From Haplosporangium gracile (taxonomy: Eukaryota > Mortierellomycota > Mortierellomycetes > Mortierellales > Mortierellaceae), in contig JAAAUF010000665.1 in NCBI GenBank assembly GCA_015499985.1, positions 1 to 23,474 on the forward strand: 23,474 bases of DNA, in the 5' to 3' direction. The translations under genes and the position numbers were made by a program. The notes below the pieces were generated by a model. The model worked only from the letters and a program-made list of their open reading frames with translations. It had not been told where the DNA came from and made no database searches. Each line of letters opens with the position of its first letter. Position 1 is the stretch's first letter. Shown here one piece after another: positions 1 through 10,396 of the stretch.

Positions 1-554
1 TATTTCCCGCAATAATGGCAGCCAATTAGAGAATTATGGCGCCCATTATCCTGTTTCCGTCTAGATTTGTGATGTGCAGGAAGTCGAAATCGCACTCTCT
101 TTTTTGACGAGCGGGGTCAAAAGTCTCGTAGGCGCGGCTACGGTTGCTCATATGTCTGGGTGAAGCTTACTGAAGGACTTGGAACAATAACTCGGCGCCT
201 CGAAGCTCTTTTTTTCTACGCGCATTCACCACAGGCACCTACTTTTGTACTCTACCTTGCCGACCAATTGCTTTAGAGACGTTACTCCCTTCTACAAGAC
301 AAAGAAACCGTTGGGCCGGTCAAAAGTGGATACTACACGTGATTCGATCACTTTACTCGCCCGAAAATGCGGCCAATTTGTGAACCCACTTCCCACTTGA
401 AAAAAAAAAGAAGCGAGCTCCGGCCGACCTGTCAACTTTTCTACTTTTTTCTTTCTTTCCACTCAACACCACTTCCGACTCGGCAACCCTCTCTTCTTTA
501 CGCATACAACACTCAGCACTCAACAACCATCAGGAAAAAACATACACCGCCATC
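1..554 (+). promoter_or_regulatory. 5' flank and promoter of PEX12
   Basis: This is non-coding sequence upstream of the PEX12 start codon. I see no credible exon in it on either strand. A pyrimidine-rich stretch at about 430-480, followed by a CA-rich, T-poor leader up to the ATG at 555, resembles a fungal core promoter and short 5' UTR. No TATA box stands out. The ATG sits in the context CCATCATGG, with a favourable G at +4. The gene to the left of the window is not visible. Confidence 0.4.
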
Positions 555-2300
555 ATGGAATTCATGTCAAACCTCGGAGGAGGTGCCCAAGCAGACCGCC
601 CCTCCCTCTTCGAACTCATTGCGCAAGACAAGATGCGAGAGATGCTCGAACCGGCCCTCCGCTATGTCATTGCCGTAATGTCGCCCTTCTCATTCCAAGC
701 TCCGCAATACATACCATACCATGAACACACGGTGAACAAAGGACATACTCTTAACGCTTTGTTATCGATTTTTTTTTCTGGGAACCGCAACTGCTAGGTC
801 TATGCGCAAAGATACCCCCGATACCTGATCCGGATCGTGAACCGATATGAGGAATTCTATGCTGTGCTCATGTTCTTTGTCGAGCGACACTACCTCCGTG
901 AATACGGTAAGGGACATTCTTCTTTCCAGCTGCCAAGACCAACGTCTACACCAATTCACAACAGCAGCCGATCACTCACTTTCACTTTCTCTCTTCTTAA
1001 ATGATGTCGGAATAGGCGCTTCGTTTGCGGAAAACTTTTACGGATTGAAGAGAGTCAGGGCTCCTCGGGTGGTGAAACAAGCGAAGATTAACATCGACGA
1101 TGAGTCTGTCGCTTCTTCAGCGGCGGCAGCAGCAGCTTCGTTGTCGGCACTACCAGGATCTAACAAGTTGCGTGAGCGGGATATTCGCAAGTCTCTCCTA
1201 TTCTTGGTAACCTTCTGCAGCTCCTTCTTTTATGGATACTTTCGAGAGGCTGGATATACTTGAAAAGTTTACTGACACTACAGTAATTGTTTGTCAATAT
1301 GATTAGATTGGATTGCCGTATGTGAAGTGCAAGATGGACGAGTACTACGAAAAGGTCTCTGGAGGCGAGGCAGCCCGACTCTTTGGCGATGAATTCACTC
1401 AGGAGGAAGAAGATCTCACCGGCGTAAGTTCTTCCCTGTCTCCAACGTCCTTCTCTTTGGCACCTACTTCAGTAATCAGCAATCAGTAATTTCGTCCGAC
1501 CGCTCAAACTAACAACTTTCGATCTCTCTCTGCCATACTTCCCCCTCCCCCCCCCCTTTGCAGCAACCACTGGGTGTCAGGACTAAGGCAATGGCACTTA
1601 AGATGTTCAAGAAGGGATATCCATTTGTGAATGCACTCTACCAGTTGTCGATCTTGGCTCATTACATCGGATACCTCTACAACAAGACGCCTTATTATTC
1701 ACCATGGCTTCGCCTCATTGGCATCGAAGTTAAGCGCATGAGTGCCGCCGACTACGTAAGTCTGCTCTTTTATCGTAGCAGTAATGTACAACTGAACATA
1801 CCATACACAAGGCTGACATTTCTCTTTATGTATATCCGATAAAATAATAGCGCGACATCCAGCAAAAGGCCAGCAACACACCCAGAAGAACTTCAAACTC
1901 CTTAATCGAATCCGTCCAAAACAACATTCTGGGTCTCCTCTCTGGGTCCCTCGATTTCCTCAAGATCCTCCTCCCCATGTCAATCTTCTTCTTCAAATTC
2001 CTCGAATGGTGGTACCAATCCGACTACTACCGTAAAGCCTCAACAGCGGGAGATTCTGCAGAGGTTCCCCCACCAGCAAGAATCAAACCCCACCCCGAGG
2101 GTCTGCCTCTGCCGAGAGAGGCCAATATCTGTCCAATCTGTTTGAAGACTATCACGAACCCTACGGCCTTGTCGTCCGGGTATGTGTATTGTTATCCTTG
2201 TGCGCATAAGCAGGTCGAGGACCATGGCCGGTGCCCTGTTACGCTGATGCATTGCCGGACAGACGATCTTCGCAAGCTCTACAACGACGCTGGAATGTAA
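555..2300 (+). CDS. PEX12: Peroxisomal biogenesis factor 12 (PEX12), RING peroxin
   Basis: PEX12 is a peroxisomal membrane RING protein. With PEX2 and PEX10 it forms the ubiquitin ligase and retrotranslocation channel that recycles the import receptor PEX5. Exons are 555-674, 798-906, 1016-1206, 1307-1423, 1564-1755 and 1851-2300; all introns are GT-AG, phases agree, and the product is 392 residues, within the family's usual size. Family hallmarks are the motif ASFAENFYGLKRV (residues 78-90), hydrophobic segments around 165-220 and 270-295, and a C-terminal RING. The RING has CPIC (Cys 337, 340) and CYPC (Cys 357, 360), followed by CPVTLMHC and LRKLYNDAGM at the end. As known for PEX12, the RING is incomplete and probably holds one zinc. 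A short Ala-rich insert lies near residues 109-118. The start at 555 opens exon 1 with a good context, and MEFMSNL leads into a conserved RPSLFELIAQDKM stretch. Exon boundaries are inferred from frame and splice signals only. Confidence 0.95.
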
Positions 2301-2585
2301 TATAGGGTGGCAGAAAATACGCTAGTGCAGGAATACTCTCTCTCCCTCTCGTAATAAAATAGATTATGTGTATTTTTCTTTCAAATGCACATTCTAGAAG
2401 CAGCAGTACCATTACATGGCCATAGCCTTGATTTATGGTTGTTTTTTTTGCTTGTTGACTTTTGCTTTTTTTTTTTTAGTGAACGTGATGGACAAGAGGT
2501 GAGTGAATTATCGCTATTGTAGATGTTCGTATTATTATCCTGACGCATTTTTTTTGCTTTTCCTGAAATTTAAAAAAGAAAGAAT
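2301..2585. other. Convergent 3' spacer between PEX12 and the minus-strand gene
   Basis: This spacer is AT-rich, with T runs at about 2440-2480 and 2548-2556. It carries the PEX12 poly(A) signal. No clear AATAAA is seen for the minus-strand gene; an AATAAT-like string lies at about 2535. A palindromic TTCTAGAA (2392-2399) is present but unlikely to be a promoter element here. Confidence 0.4.
2353..2358 (+). terminator. Putative poly(A) signal of PEX12
   Basis: A perfect AATAAA lies 53 bases after the PEX12 stop codon and is followed by T-rich sequence. It is the best candidate for the cleavage and polyadenylation signal. The convergent minus-strand gene ends at 2586, so the two genes share a 285-base tail-to-tail spacer. 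Confidence 0.5.
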
Positions 2586-3850
2586 CTAATGCATAGCAGT
2601 TTCGACCAATACGTGTCCATTTCCACCTGGTCCTACTCCTGCATTTACTGCATTTGCTGCTACTGCTACCGACTGGCGTTCCGTCAAAAAAGAGTGCAGT
2701 TCATCGTACAACACAAAATGCATCTTTTGCAAATGCTTGATATCAGCGTAGACTAAAGAGCATGATGAACACAATACAAAAAAAAACGAAACATTTAATT
2801 AACAATGCATTCTCATATCGCCAGTTTTCAATCACTCAGCCCACAATGCCAAACCAAACCAGCAAGAAGGACGTACCAGCTTCGGTATAGGGGGTATCTT
2901 TCATGTAGACTCGTTGCAAAAAGTCTAACATGGCTCCTGTTGCAATCACGCATTCTTCAAGAGGTAGTGTCTCATAGTAGCTTAGGTTGATTCGGAACGG
3001 GTTGACTGGCGACGGTGATAGCGTTAGCGTAATAATCTCTGCCATAATATCCCACAATCGCACGTCTAACATGATAGTCAGTGGAATCACGAATGTTAGT
3101 GGTAGTGATAAATACACTTTGATTTTACTCCTGTTCGTTCGCATTGTTTGCCCATGCGTAGAAGCGATGAACTCACCATCGGTACGCCATGAGGAAATGG
3201 TGCTCAGCTTGAGTGGATCATTGGCTTCGAACTTTTGGTCGTTGCTGTTTTGAATCAGTCGCTTGTGATTTGAGCGAAGCTAACGTTTTTTTTTGCAAAG
3301 AAGGCGAAGGTTGAAGGTTAATATTGCATCTCGTTTTCCTTTCGAGAATCGCCATCCGGGAGGCGCCCCATCGAATCCCATCATGAATCCTGTGTCGCGC
3401 AACTTACCCAGACGTAAGGGCATTTGTATTTAGGGTATCCTGCGATAAGAAACGTCGCGCGTGATTCATCCTTTTCCAGATCTGTATCGACAGGGCTTAA
3501 CGGCGGTGGTGTCTTCTTTGGCGAGTTCAGTTTTAGTCTAACAAAGGGATGGAAGCAAACGAGCACGGATGTCAGTGAAGGGTTTCTCGCATAAGTCAGA
3601 GGAAACAATAATCCAATGGTGCTCTTGATTGCATAATTGCTTGCGCATAGACGCAGACACCCTTGGATGTCGTTATGGGGCATGGTTTGGATGAGAAAGG
3701 GCGGAACCACTTGAACAGTTGATGTCAGAGGTAGAGAGGGGATCATGATAGTTAACGCGAGAATATAATGAGATAAGGGTAAGAGGACTTACGATCGTAA
3801 TGTTCTTGCGGAGAGGATGTTGGTCGGTCTATATTGTGTGTATTTGTCAT
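2586..3850 (-). CDS. Unrecognised five-exon gene, 272-residue product
   Basis: I do not recognise this protein. The model reads down the minus strand: 3850-3793, 3709-3408, 3279-3177, 3065-2877 and 2752-2586. The phases (1, 0, 1, 1) join without stops, and donors are GTAAGT, GTAAGT, GTGAGT and GTACGT. Most acceptors are TTAG-type; the first is a weak AAG at 3710 preceded by a CTGAC branch-like motif. Visible segments are VPPFLIQTMPHNDIQ, then ATFLIAGYPKYKCPYVW, then DVRLWDIMAEIITL, then LPLEECVIATGAMLDFLQRVYM and HFVLYDELHSFLTERQ, ending in a Gly/Ala-rich tail. The mixed alpha/beta look, with no signal peptide or clear membrane segment, suggests a soluble protein. The start at 3850 is uncertain: the first exon could belong to a longer upstream model, or translation could begin at 3746. 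The exons from 3408 to 2586 are the safest part. Confidence 0.6.
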
Positions 3851-3969
3851 GCAAAAAAAAAAATAAGTCAAGTGCTCGTTTTTTGAAGACGAGGAAAGAA
3901 AAAAAAAAGGCGCATGATAGTCGTGGGAGTCGTGATGATGTTGACGGATTGTGTTCCCGTGCATTTTTT

Positions 3970-4273
3970 TTATGTCCGTTGATGTTGTTTGTCGTGGTTG
4001 CTGCTGTCGCTCTTTGTATCCTTCGTTCGGCAAGCGGCTTTCCTTTGTTCCTTTGACTTGCCGTCTATTTCCATCCTTCCTCGCCTCCTCTTCCTGCAGA
4101 GGCGAAACCGAAACGTGTTCATATGTCGTTGTTATTTACCTTGACTTTGCAAGGGAGATGGAGCTTGGTTGAGTGTTGTTGCTGAGACCATTGGAGGGCG
4201 GTTTGATGTCGTTGTAGACATGCAGGAGGAGCTCCTCCCTTCCACGCAGGTAGACCTCAAAGTGATAGAATCC
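3970..4273 (-). CDS. Two exons of a possible zinc-finger nuclear protein (SUZ12/VEFS-like?)
   Basis: Exon 4273-4140 follows a TTATTAG acceptor and encodes GFYHFEVYLRGREELLLHVY and a Ser/Asn-rich tail. Its GTAAAT donor pairs with a CTGCAG acceptor at 4094. In the matching phase the next exon (4093-3970) encodes a strongly basic, nuclear-localisation-like KSRKRRRGRMEID, then a Lys/Asp-rich tail and a TAA. In SUZ12/EMF2 proteins an F-x-F segment ending in a V-x-x-N motif follows the C2H2 finger and is itself followed by a basic stretch, so the order here is suggestive. No VEFS box is visible downstream. In another frame the second exon could run on (EEEARKDGN...) towards the next gene. Function is inference only. 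Confidence 0.35.
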
Positions 4274-4312
4274 CTAATAAAGATAATCAATGGACGTTGA
4301 AGATGCACGATG

Positions 4313-4492
4313 TCAGTGTATCGTCAATTGCGAGAAATCGGAATAGATGTCGTTTCGATTTCCACAATAGGGACAATGCATGCCCCTCAGTTTGTCCTGC
4401 CGGTGTGAGTTGCCAGAATGGTATGGGGCGCATTCACGGCGAGACAAAACAAGAGTTCCCCCCTTCATTGCCCTTCCTGTTCTATCTTCCAT
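4313..4492 (-). CDS. Zinc-finger-like open frame upstream of the F-x-F exon
   Basis: A 59-codon minus-strand frame (ATG at 4492 to TGA at 4315-4313) ends with LRGMHCPYCGNRNDIYSDF then SQLTIH. CPYC followed by a hydrophobic-x-x-H pattern resembles the first half of a C2H2 finger, and the preceding HSGNSHRQDKLRGM recalls the run-up to the SUZ12 finger. It lies in the same reading frame as the exon at 4273 but is cut off from it by two stops. No GT donor of workable length lies between them. It may be an exon with an unusual splice, a decayed fragment, or chance. Confidence 0.3.
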   Translation of the reverse strand: MEDRTGRAMKGGTLVLSRRECAPYHSGNSHRQDKLRGMHCPYCGNRNDIYSDFSQLTIH

Positions 4493-4642
4493 TTTGACTT
4501 TCCCATGCCCTTCTCTTGCCTGCCATCTCCTTTTTTTCTTTCTTTTGGGTCCTTCCCGATAAGAAAAAACAAACGATAGCGCCAGGAAGGGGGTGAGGGA
4601 AAGTAATTGACCATGAATTCCTCTCTGTCTCTCTTCTCATAC

Positions 4643-4734
4643 CCTCTCAAACACTCAATTTCTTTCCTCCGAGCGAAACAGAGATAGTCCATGTTGAGGG
4701 CAGTGTTCAATTGGTGAGCCGGGCTGGTGATGTT
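4643..4734 (-). CDS. Candidate internal exon of the upstream minus-strand gene
   Basis: A minus-strand segment bounded by a CACAG acceptor and a GTATGAG donor is open for 92 bases. It encodes NITSPAHQLNTALNMDYLCF followed by ARRKEIECLR. An earlier open stretch at about 5048-4863 (starting MKGAADKNNLRRDIA and ending STCRYPQ at a GTATGAA donor) could be the first exon. I could not connect these to the zinc-finger frame by unambiguous phases, so this is offered only as a candidate part of the gene starting near 5050. Confidence 0.2.
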
Positions 4735-5044
4735 CTGTGAATTCCTTCTCCAGTAGCTCGTATGGAGCAGAAGAGAAGGGTATGTTCGCTCTCGTCTGTT
4801 CCCTTGCCCCTCCATTCATCGCTACCAGCTCGTTTGTTGTCGTTGGCATTGTTCATACCTTGAGGGTACCGACAAGTAGACACTCGGACAGGAAGGTCGA
4901 CAGTCGAGCAGTTTCGGATTGTGTGAGTGATTCTCGGCCCTAGTAAGTGATGAAAACGTACAGAGAAATGAAGTAGAATCGGGTAAGGGATATGTGTGAT
5001 TGCAATGTCGCGACGCAAGTTGTTCTTGTCGGCTGCTCCTTTCA

Positions 5045-5450
5045 TTATGTCAAGTAGCGAGGATAAGAGTGAGAGAGAGCGTGTACGCATGGTCTTGAAA
5101 GTTTGTTTGGACCATTACTTTGTATACGCCTGCCATCGGGTGCTGGTGTTAAGTAGGCTGTGTCCTGAGAGGGTGAGGAAGAGGTGTGATGAAGAGTGGG
5201 CGAGGTGATGGTGAGGTGAAAGGAGGACGAGTACGGATGAAAATTGCGTGAGGTCGAGTGAAAGAGTAAGTGAGCGTGTGTGTGTGTTGAGGATGGCAAA
5301 AAAAGAGAGAGCAAGAGAAGAGAAAACAACAGAGGAGACAACAGAAAGAGAGAGAGTAAGAGAGAGGGAGAGGGAGGAGAACGAAGGGAAAAGAAAAAAA
5401 TCTTCTTGGGAGCACAAGGACAAAAACAGAGAGAGAGAAAAAGAGGACAC
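5045..5450 (-). promoter_or_regulatory. GA-rich tract (CT-rich on minus strand), possible promoter of the minus-strand block
   Basis: About 200 bases at 5250-5450 are almost pure purine on the plus strand, with many GAGA repeats, and therefore CT-rich on the minus strand. In this window similar pyrimidine tracts lie on the coding strand just before PEX12 and the HSF gene. By analogy this marks the start region of a minus-strand transcript beginning near 5050. The long open frames here on both strands reflect the biased composition, not coding. Confidence 0.35.
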
Positions 5451-7200
5451 GACCTACGCTTTGTTACTTACCGCTGTCAGACTGCCGTGCTGCTCGTACC
5501 ACTGCAATACCCGCTCCCACCTCCAGTTGCCGCCCTGTGCGCATATGTGTGTCGTCTCTTCCCTCCCTTTGTTGCTTGTACCTTTGCATATCTTCGACAA
5601 GCCTACTTTATCACTGGTTCACTGCCCATCAAACCCCGATATTGCAGCGGAGTCATCAATCCTCCCACACCCACACACCATACCATGCTGCCCATCACGT
5701 TATTGGACGAGACAACCCCATGGCGATTTATTATGCACATCAAGGATGAACCATGCGCTGAAGGAAAAAAACTCAGGCGCCAACCATTCGCCAAGCTACT
5801 TTACCAAGTCATTGCGCTTGGCCCACTCAGTGCGATGTCGTCAACACATCCTATCTCTCCTGCCCAATGTCAACATTGGAACATCCCTCCTGTGTTGCCC
5901 ATGCAAAACACTGTTACTCTCTTTTGTTTTCTCTCAACCCCGATTTCGATGACCACCTGCACTCCTCGCTCTCCTTCCATTAACATCTCCCAACGTCTTT
6001 TACCTCGTAATCATCACAAACGGACCAACATAACTGTATGGATAGAAAAAACGAGAGAGCTAGTAACGAGAGGAAAAGAAGTGTCTTCTCCTATTTTTTT
6101 CTTTCGAAATTGATCTTGTCACGCTTAAACGCATCACTGGACATCTGCTGTAGATAGACAATGTATGCACAACGATTATTGGAAAGAACAGGCGAGAGAA
6201 GAGGAGGGGGAGAGTCTAACAGAGGAAACAGGAAGGAGAAGTAAAGTGGGGTAAAATGGTTGTCAGCAAAGAAAGAGTACCAGAGTTGGTGTATGTAAAA
6301 AGTACCCAAGAAAAAACAGATGCTTGACGCGTCGAGGAGAGGGAATGTGGTCAAGGGAGTCATGATGACCAATCTGAGGAATAAGAGTCAAAAAAATTAA
6401 CGCGTCCCATTGGACGACAAGCAAGAAAGCATGTTTTCCCTGTCTGTGCAGCAGTGCATGGGGGTGAGGGTTAAGGAATGGGCGGGGAAGAGGACACGCC
6501 ACGTTTTTTTTCATGCTGACCTTGTACTCTTCAGGGCAAAGATACAATCAACTCGTTAGTATTCCTACGCCCATGCAGAATTATTTTTTTATGCTAACGT
6601 CATCTCTTTCTTACTTTCTTACCTATTAAACGACCCTTTTTGTTAAATGTAATCAAATATCAAAAGTGAGGATCATTCAGAGTAAAAGTTTTCATGTTCC
6701 GGCCAAAAACAACATTGAGGTCAAGCAAAAAGAAAAGCCCCTCATGGGCTGTTATCGTTGAAAAATAACAACCTTTCCCCTTTCACCCTTTCACCCTTCA
6801 ATTTGCGTGCTCTCGTGTTCTCTTTTGTTCTTTTTCACTCCTTTAGTACAACACTCTCCCTTTACCAAGTCGCCGCCGCGTGAAATACTCTTTTCAACCC
6901 TTATCATCTCCCTTTCTGCATACCTCTTTGAAGCTATTTTCTCCAACATAACTTTTTTAATACAGTCGGATTTCTGTGCGATGAAATACATTTTATTTTA
7001 CTTCTCATCCGTCCAAGAGGCATATCGCATCACCAGGGAAGAGAAAGAAAAAGCCCAAATCAGCAGAAAACAAGAGCTTGGTTCTTGTCTGTTACCCCCT
7101 CATAACAGGAAGCTTCCTCCTTTGTTTTCATCATCTCTCTCTCCTTTCTCCTCCTCTTTGTTTCACTTTCTCTTTTTCCCCAGAACTCGGAGAACGATAA
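5451..7200. other. Non-coding stretch, no gene seen
   Basis: No exon with recognisable protein features is found on either strand. Two overlapping plus-strand frames stay open for over 200 codons (from 5248 and 5280), but both begin in the GA tract and show no domain. The region 6560-6800 is AT-rich. A short inverted repeat, AGCCC/GGGCT, lies near 6735-6751. Confidence 0.5.
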
Positions 7201-9999
7201 GCATTTGAAAAGCAGGGCGAATGACGGTTGGCGAACGGCTAGTCGGTACAATAGCGAAGGATTGAATGAGTGGCTTGCAAGTCAAATAAGACCGGGGGCC
7301 TCACTGATAACCACCCACTGGTACCGTTGCTTTGCTTCCATTACACGCGCGAACTATCCGTTCGTAGTAAGGGAGGGTCGCGAGTCTTCATTAAAAAATT
7401 ATAGAGCTGCGGATAGTGAGAAAGACGGGATATTGTTCCATTTGTTCACAACAAAAGGTCAAATGACTCCCTAACGGTACCCTCTTACGTAACCCCTTGG
7501 GTTCTTGAGATCTCTATTTCGCGCTAAAGCGCTTAATTATATTCCATTCAAGAACGGAAAAAAGGAATTATCCAGTGTCCACATGCACACCCTATTTTTG
7601 TGAGCTTTGTTGCACCAATGGACGACAAGTATTTGACCATCCTGATACCTCTCACCTTTCTACCCAGTTGAACACTAACAGCGTCCACTAGTACCATCTG
7701 GCATGATTCTTTTTATAAGCCTTCTTTAAGGGAGTACTGTGAAGGACATAACTCTAAAAAATAGGCGGTTGGGTTGGATGTGTTGGATAGGGTTCCTTAG
7801 TAGCTTGAGGACGTCAGTTTTATTCTTGTCATCAAAAATTGGGACCTGACCAATCACACTGGACGGCGAGCTTTTTGACGATGGTTAGCAAAGCGCGATA
7901 TGACTTTTGGACATTGAGCTTGTGAAATAATGCGACACCTGAGCAAGTGAGAGTGTCTCTCGGCTCGCGATCTTCCTCTTCATCCTCCTCCTCCCTCCAC
8001 ATGCTGTTTTGCAAACAAAATGAGCTTTGCCGTTTGGTTCGAGCTATCATATCACATAAACAAATCAAAGAAGCGAATAGTTTTAGGGTGACAATGATGC
8101 CCGCATGATGCTCTCGTTCTCTCTTTCCATATGGTCCCCCTTCCTCCTTCACTAGGACTGAGTTTGAAAGTAACAAAGAGCTTTGAACACAAGGACGACA
8201 GTGAGGGCAGATGGGTTGCAATTTCCTTTGATAGGTTCAACCATTCAATTTACACTCATTTGTTTTCATCACTTGTATGCCCCGTTGACGAACTCTCGTG
8301 ATTCGGCACGAGAATAGAGGTACTTTCTTCGTTCCCTCCTTTTTTCCGTTCCTTTTGACGAAGCGCAGAGAGAAGAGGTAGGTGGTCATGAGATTGCATT
8401 TAGCGATGCAAGGTATTTTTGTATTTTTTTTTCTTTGTCGTTGCATGCACAGTTCACTTTAGAAGAAAATATCATTTTTACGATTTTCTTTGTGTTTGTA
8501 AAATGGGTCAAGGAAAGGGATTGGAGTTGGCATCCTGGAGAGGGAAGGAAGCTAATTTGATTTTTGGTGCACAGGTGAATTTTTTTTTTTTTCGTACTCC
8601 AGGAAAGAAATTGAAAATCATTAGGCATTGGGAGTAGTATTTTATGCCATGTACTTTTTTTCTCTCTTTGCGGTTGGATCCCCTTTTTTCTTCGTCCTCG
8701 TATTCATTGTTAATCTCTACCCATCAACCCCCGTGTTAAAACAATTCAGCTCGTGTTGTTTATGTTTTGCGGCAATAACAATAAAAAAACATTGTGGAAG
8801 AAGGAAAGGAGACGGAATTACGTCCACCAAAACGAATAGCGGAATGAGCAAGGGTCCAACACAAGGCAGGTGACAGAAGGTGGTTCTTGACGCCTTGAAC
8901 GAAAATGCTATGGACAAAACATATACCCAACAAAGTGATTTACTTCACCTGGCATAATCCCCTGAACCTATTTTCTTTGGCCATTTTGCCGTAGCATGCG
9001 CAGAGTGAGGTCTTGTGTATTGTTTACAACGAGGACATAGGTATCGTGAATGTGTCAATAACGATATAGTTCACATGTAGACGGAAAACAAAGCAAGAAA
9101 AAGGGTATATGATCAACAAAGTTAGGTGCGTATGAAAAGTGTTGGATCTGCATATGACATTGCGAAAGGAAATAGATTGTTAATGATGAATGATTTCTAC
9201 ACAACAACAATGGTCCAATGTGCTGGCCTGCACACAAAGAACAAAGGGAAGGATCGGAATAGAAATAGCAAAGCGAGTCATGACGCATTTTGAGGGTGCA
9301 TCTCAAGTTTGTTTATTCCTTTTTCCTTTTTCTTGACCTTCCTTCTTGTCCTTCCCTCTTTTCTCTCCAAAAAAAAATGAAAAATGGATGATTGATGCAG
9401 GCTGTTGTGTACATGTACAAGTCACCACATAAGCCGGACGAATGCTAACTGCTACATAATCAATCTAGTCTCGTAAACAAACAGGCATGCAATATTCCCC
9501 CTGGCAAACAAAGCGTGTTCCTGTTTTTAAGCGTTCAGATGTGTTATCCTGTTCGACTAAATCATGGCGCGCAACTTGTAATTTGATGCGTGAGGTGTGG
9601 CCAAATGCAAGCAAAATATACAGAAAAAATCACAGGTAAGGGAGGGGATACATTCATGTAGGTCCTAGGGAACACAAATGGTTGGGAAAAAAGATTGAAA
9701 GTGGGACGGGCGCACACATCAGTGTCGTGAATCAAGTACAAAAAAAAAGCAAAGATATGAGTACCGTGTGGGTGGGTGATTAAAATGCAAGGTTTTGCAC
9801 ACACAACTCCGACAGGTTTTTTCTTTGTATGTGCCCAATTGTTTGTAATTTAAAGTATTGAGGCTGCATCCGATTGAAGGAAGGTGGGTGACAAAGATTC
9901 GATTATTCTTGCTTTTGTATTTTCTTTCTTCTTGTTTCTCAAGATGCGTGAAACGGTGGAAGCTCAAAACGGGTAAGAGTCAACGAACTTGAAGAAGGG
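7201..9999. other. Non-coding stretch, no gene seen
   Basis: Bases 7205-7800 have a more balanced composition and fewer homopolymers than their surroundings, with an open frame of 89 codons (7205-7474) that I do not recognise. The rest is AT-rich with T and A runs. A GGTTCGAG string near 8036 recalls a tRNA B box, but no acceptor stem or A box flanks it. Confidence 0.45.
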
Positions 10000-10066
10000 A
10001 GAGGGGCAGGACGGCGACTTTTTTTTTGTGTCTAGGAAGTCAAGCAACTGACTTTAAAATTCATCC

Positions 10067-10396
10067 ATGGCTGACTGGCCATCCATGTCCTGTTCTGATA
10101 GAGTTCACTTTTGGTTTTTTTTTCTGCCAGAGCCGTTGGCCAAAGAGGTTGGACCCAAAACGTCATTCTCAAGCCCCCTTCACCTTCCCCAACTATCGAT
10201 CGAGGTAAGAAAAGTGGGCGCCAGTTTTTTTTCGACTGCTTTTGTGCCTTCACTCCCTCTTCCACTTTTGTAGATGTTCCTTCTCAGCTTTATCTCCTGT
10301 GCCCACAAAAAATATGTCAATTTTTTTTTGCGGAGAATTGAAAAGCAGAATAGATGGAGAATGAACGACGGAGGATCAAAAAAAGGAAAAAAGTAA
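10067..10396 (+). CDS. Doubtful small spliced open frame, 86 residues
   Basis: An ATG at 10067 opens a frame that runs to a strong donor, GAG|GTAAGA, at 10205. A pyrimidine-rich 69-base intron ends in TTTTGTAG at 10273, and the frame continues in phase to a TAA at 10394-10396. The product would start MADWPSMSCSDRV and end in a Lys-rich tail. It has no recognised domain and contains Phe runs from T tracts, so it may be a non-coding spliced transcript or chance. Confidence 0.15.

Noticed and set aside
2392..2399. TTCTAGAA, a two-unit heat-shock-element-like palindrome
   Set aside because: Only two units are present and it lies in the 3' spacer between convergent genes, so a regulatory role is unlikely. 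Such 8-mers arise by chance.
5248..6113. Two overlapping plus-strand open frames of 234 and 277 codons
   Set aside because: Both start inside the GA-rich tract where stops are rare by composition. Two frames are open over the same bases, and neither shows a domain, signal peptide or family motif.
6735..6775. Short inverted repeats resembling a hairpin terminator
   Set aside because: Stems are short and imperfect, no gene ends nearby, and such terminators are not expected in a nuclear fungal genome.
7110..7119. GGAAGCTTCC palindrome resembling a heat-shock element
   Set aside because: Only a two-unit match, with no third unit and no nearby gene start.
8030..8050. GGTTCGAG resembling a tRNA B box
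   Set aside because: There is no matching A box at the right distance and no T-arm or acceptor-stem pairing in the flanks.
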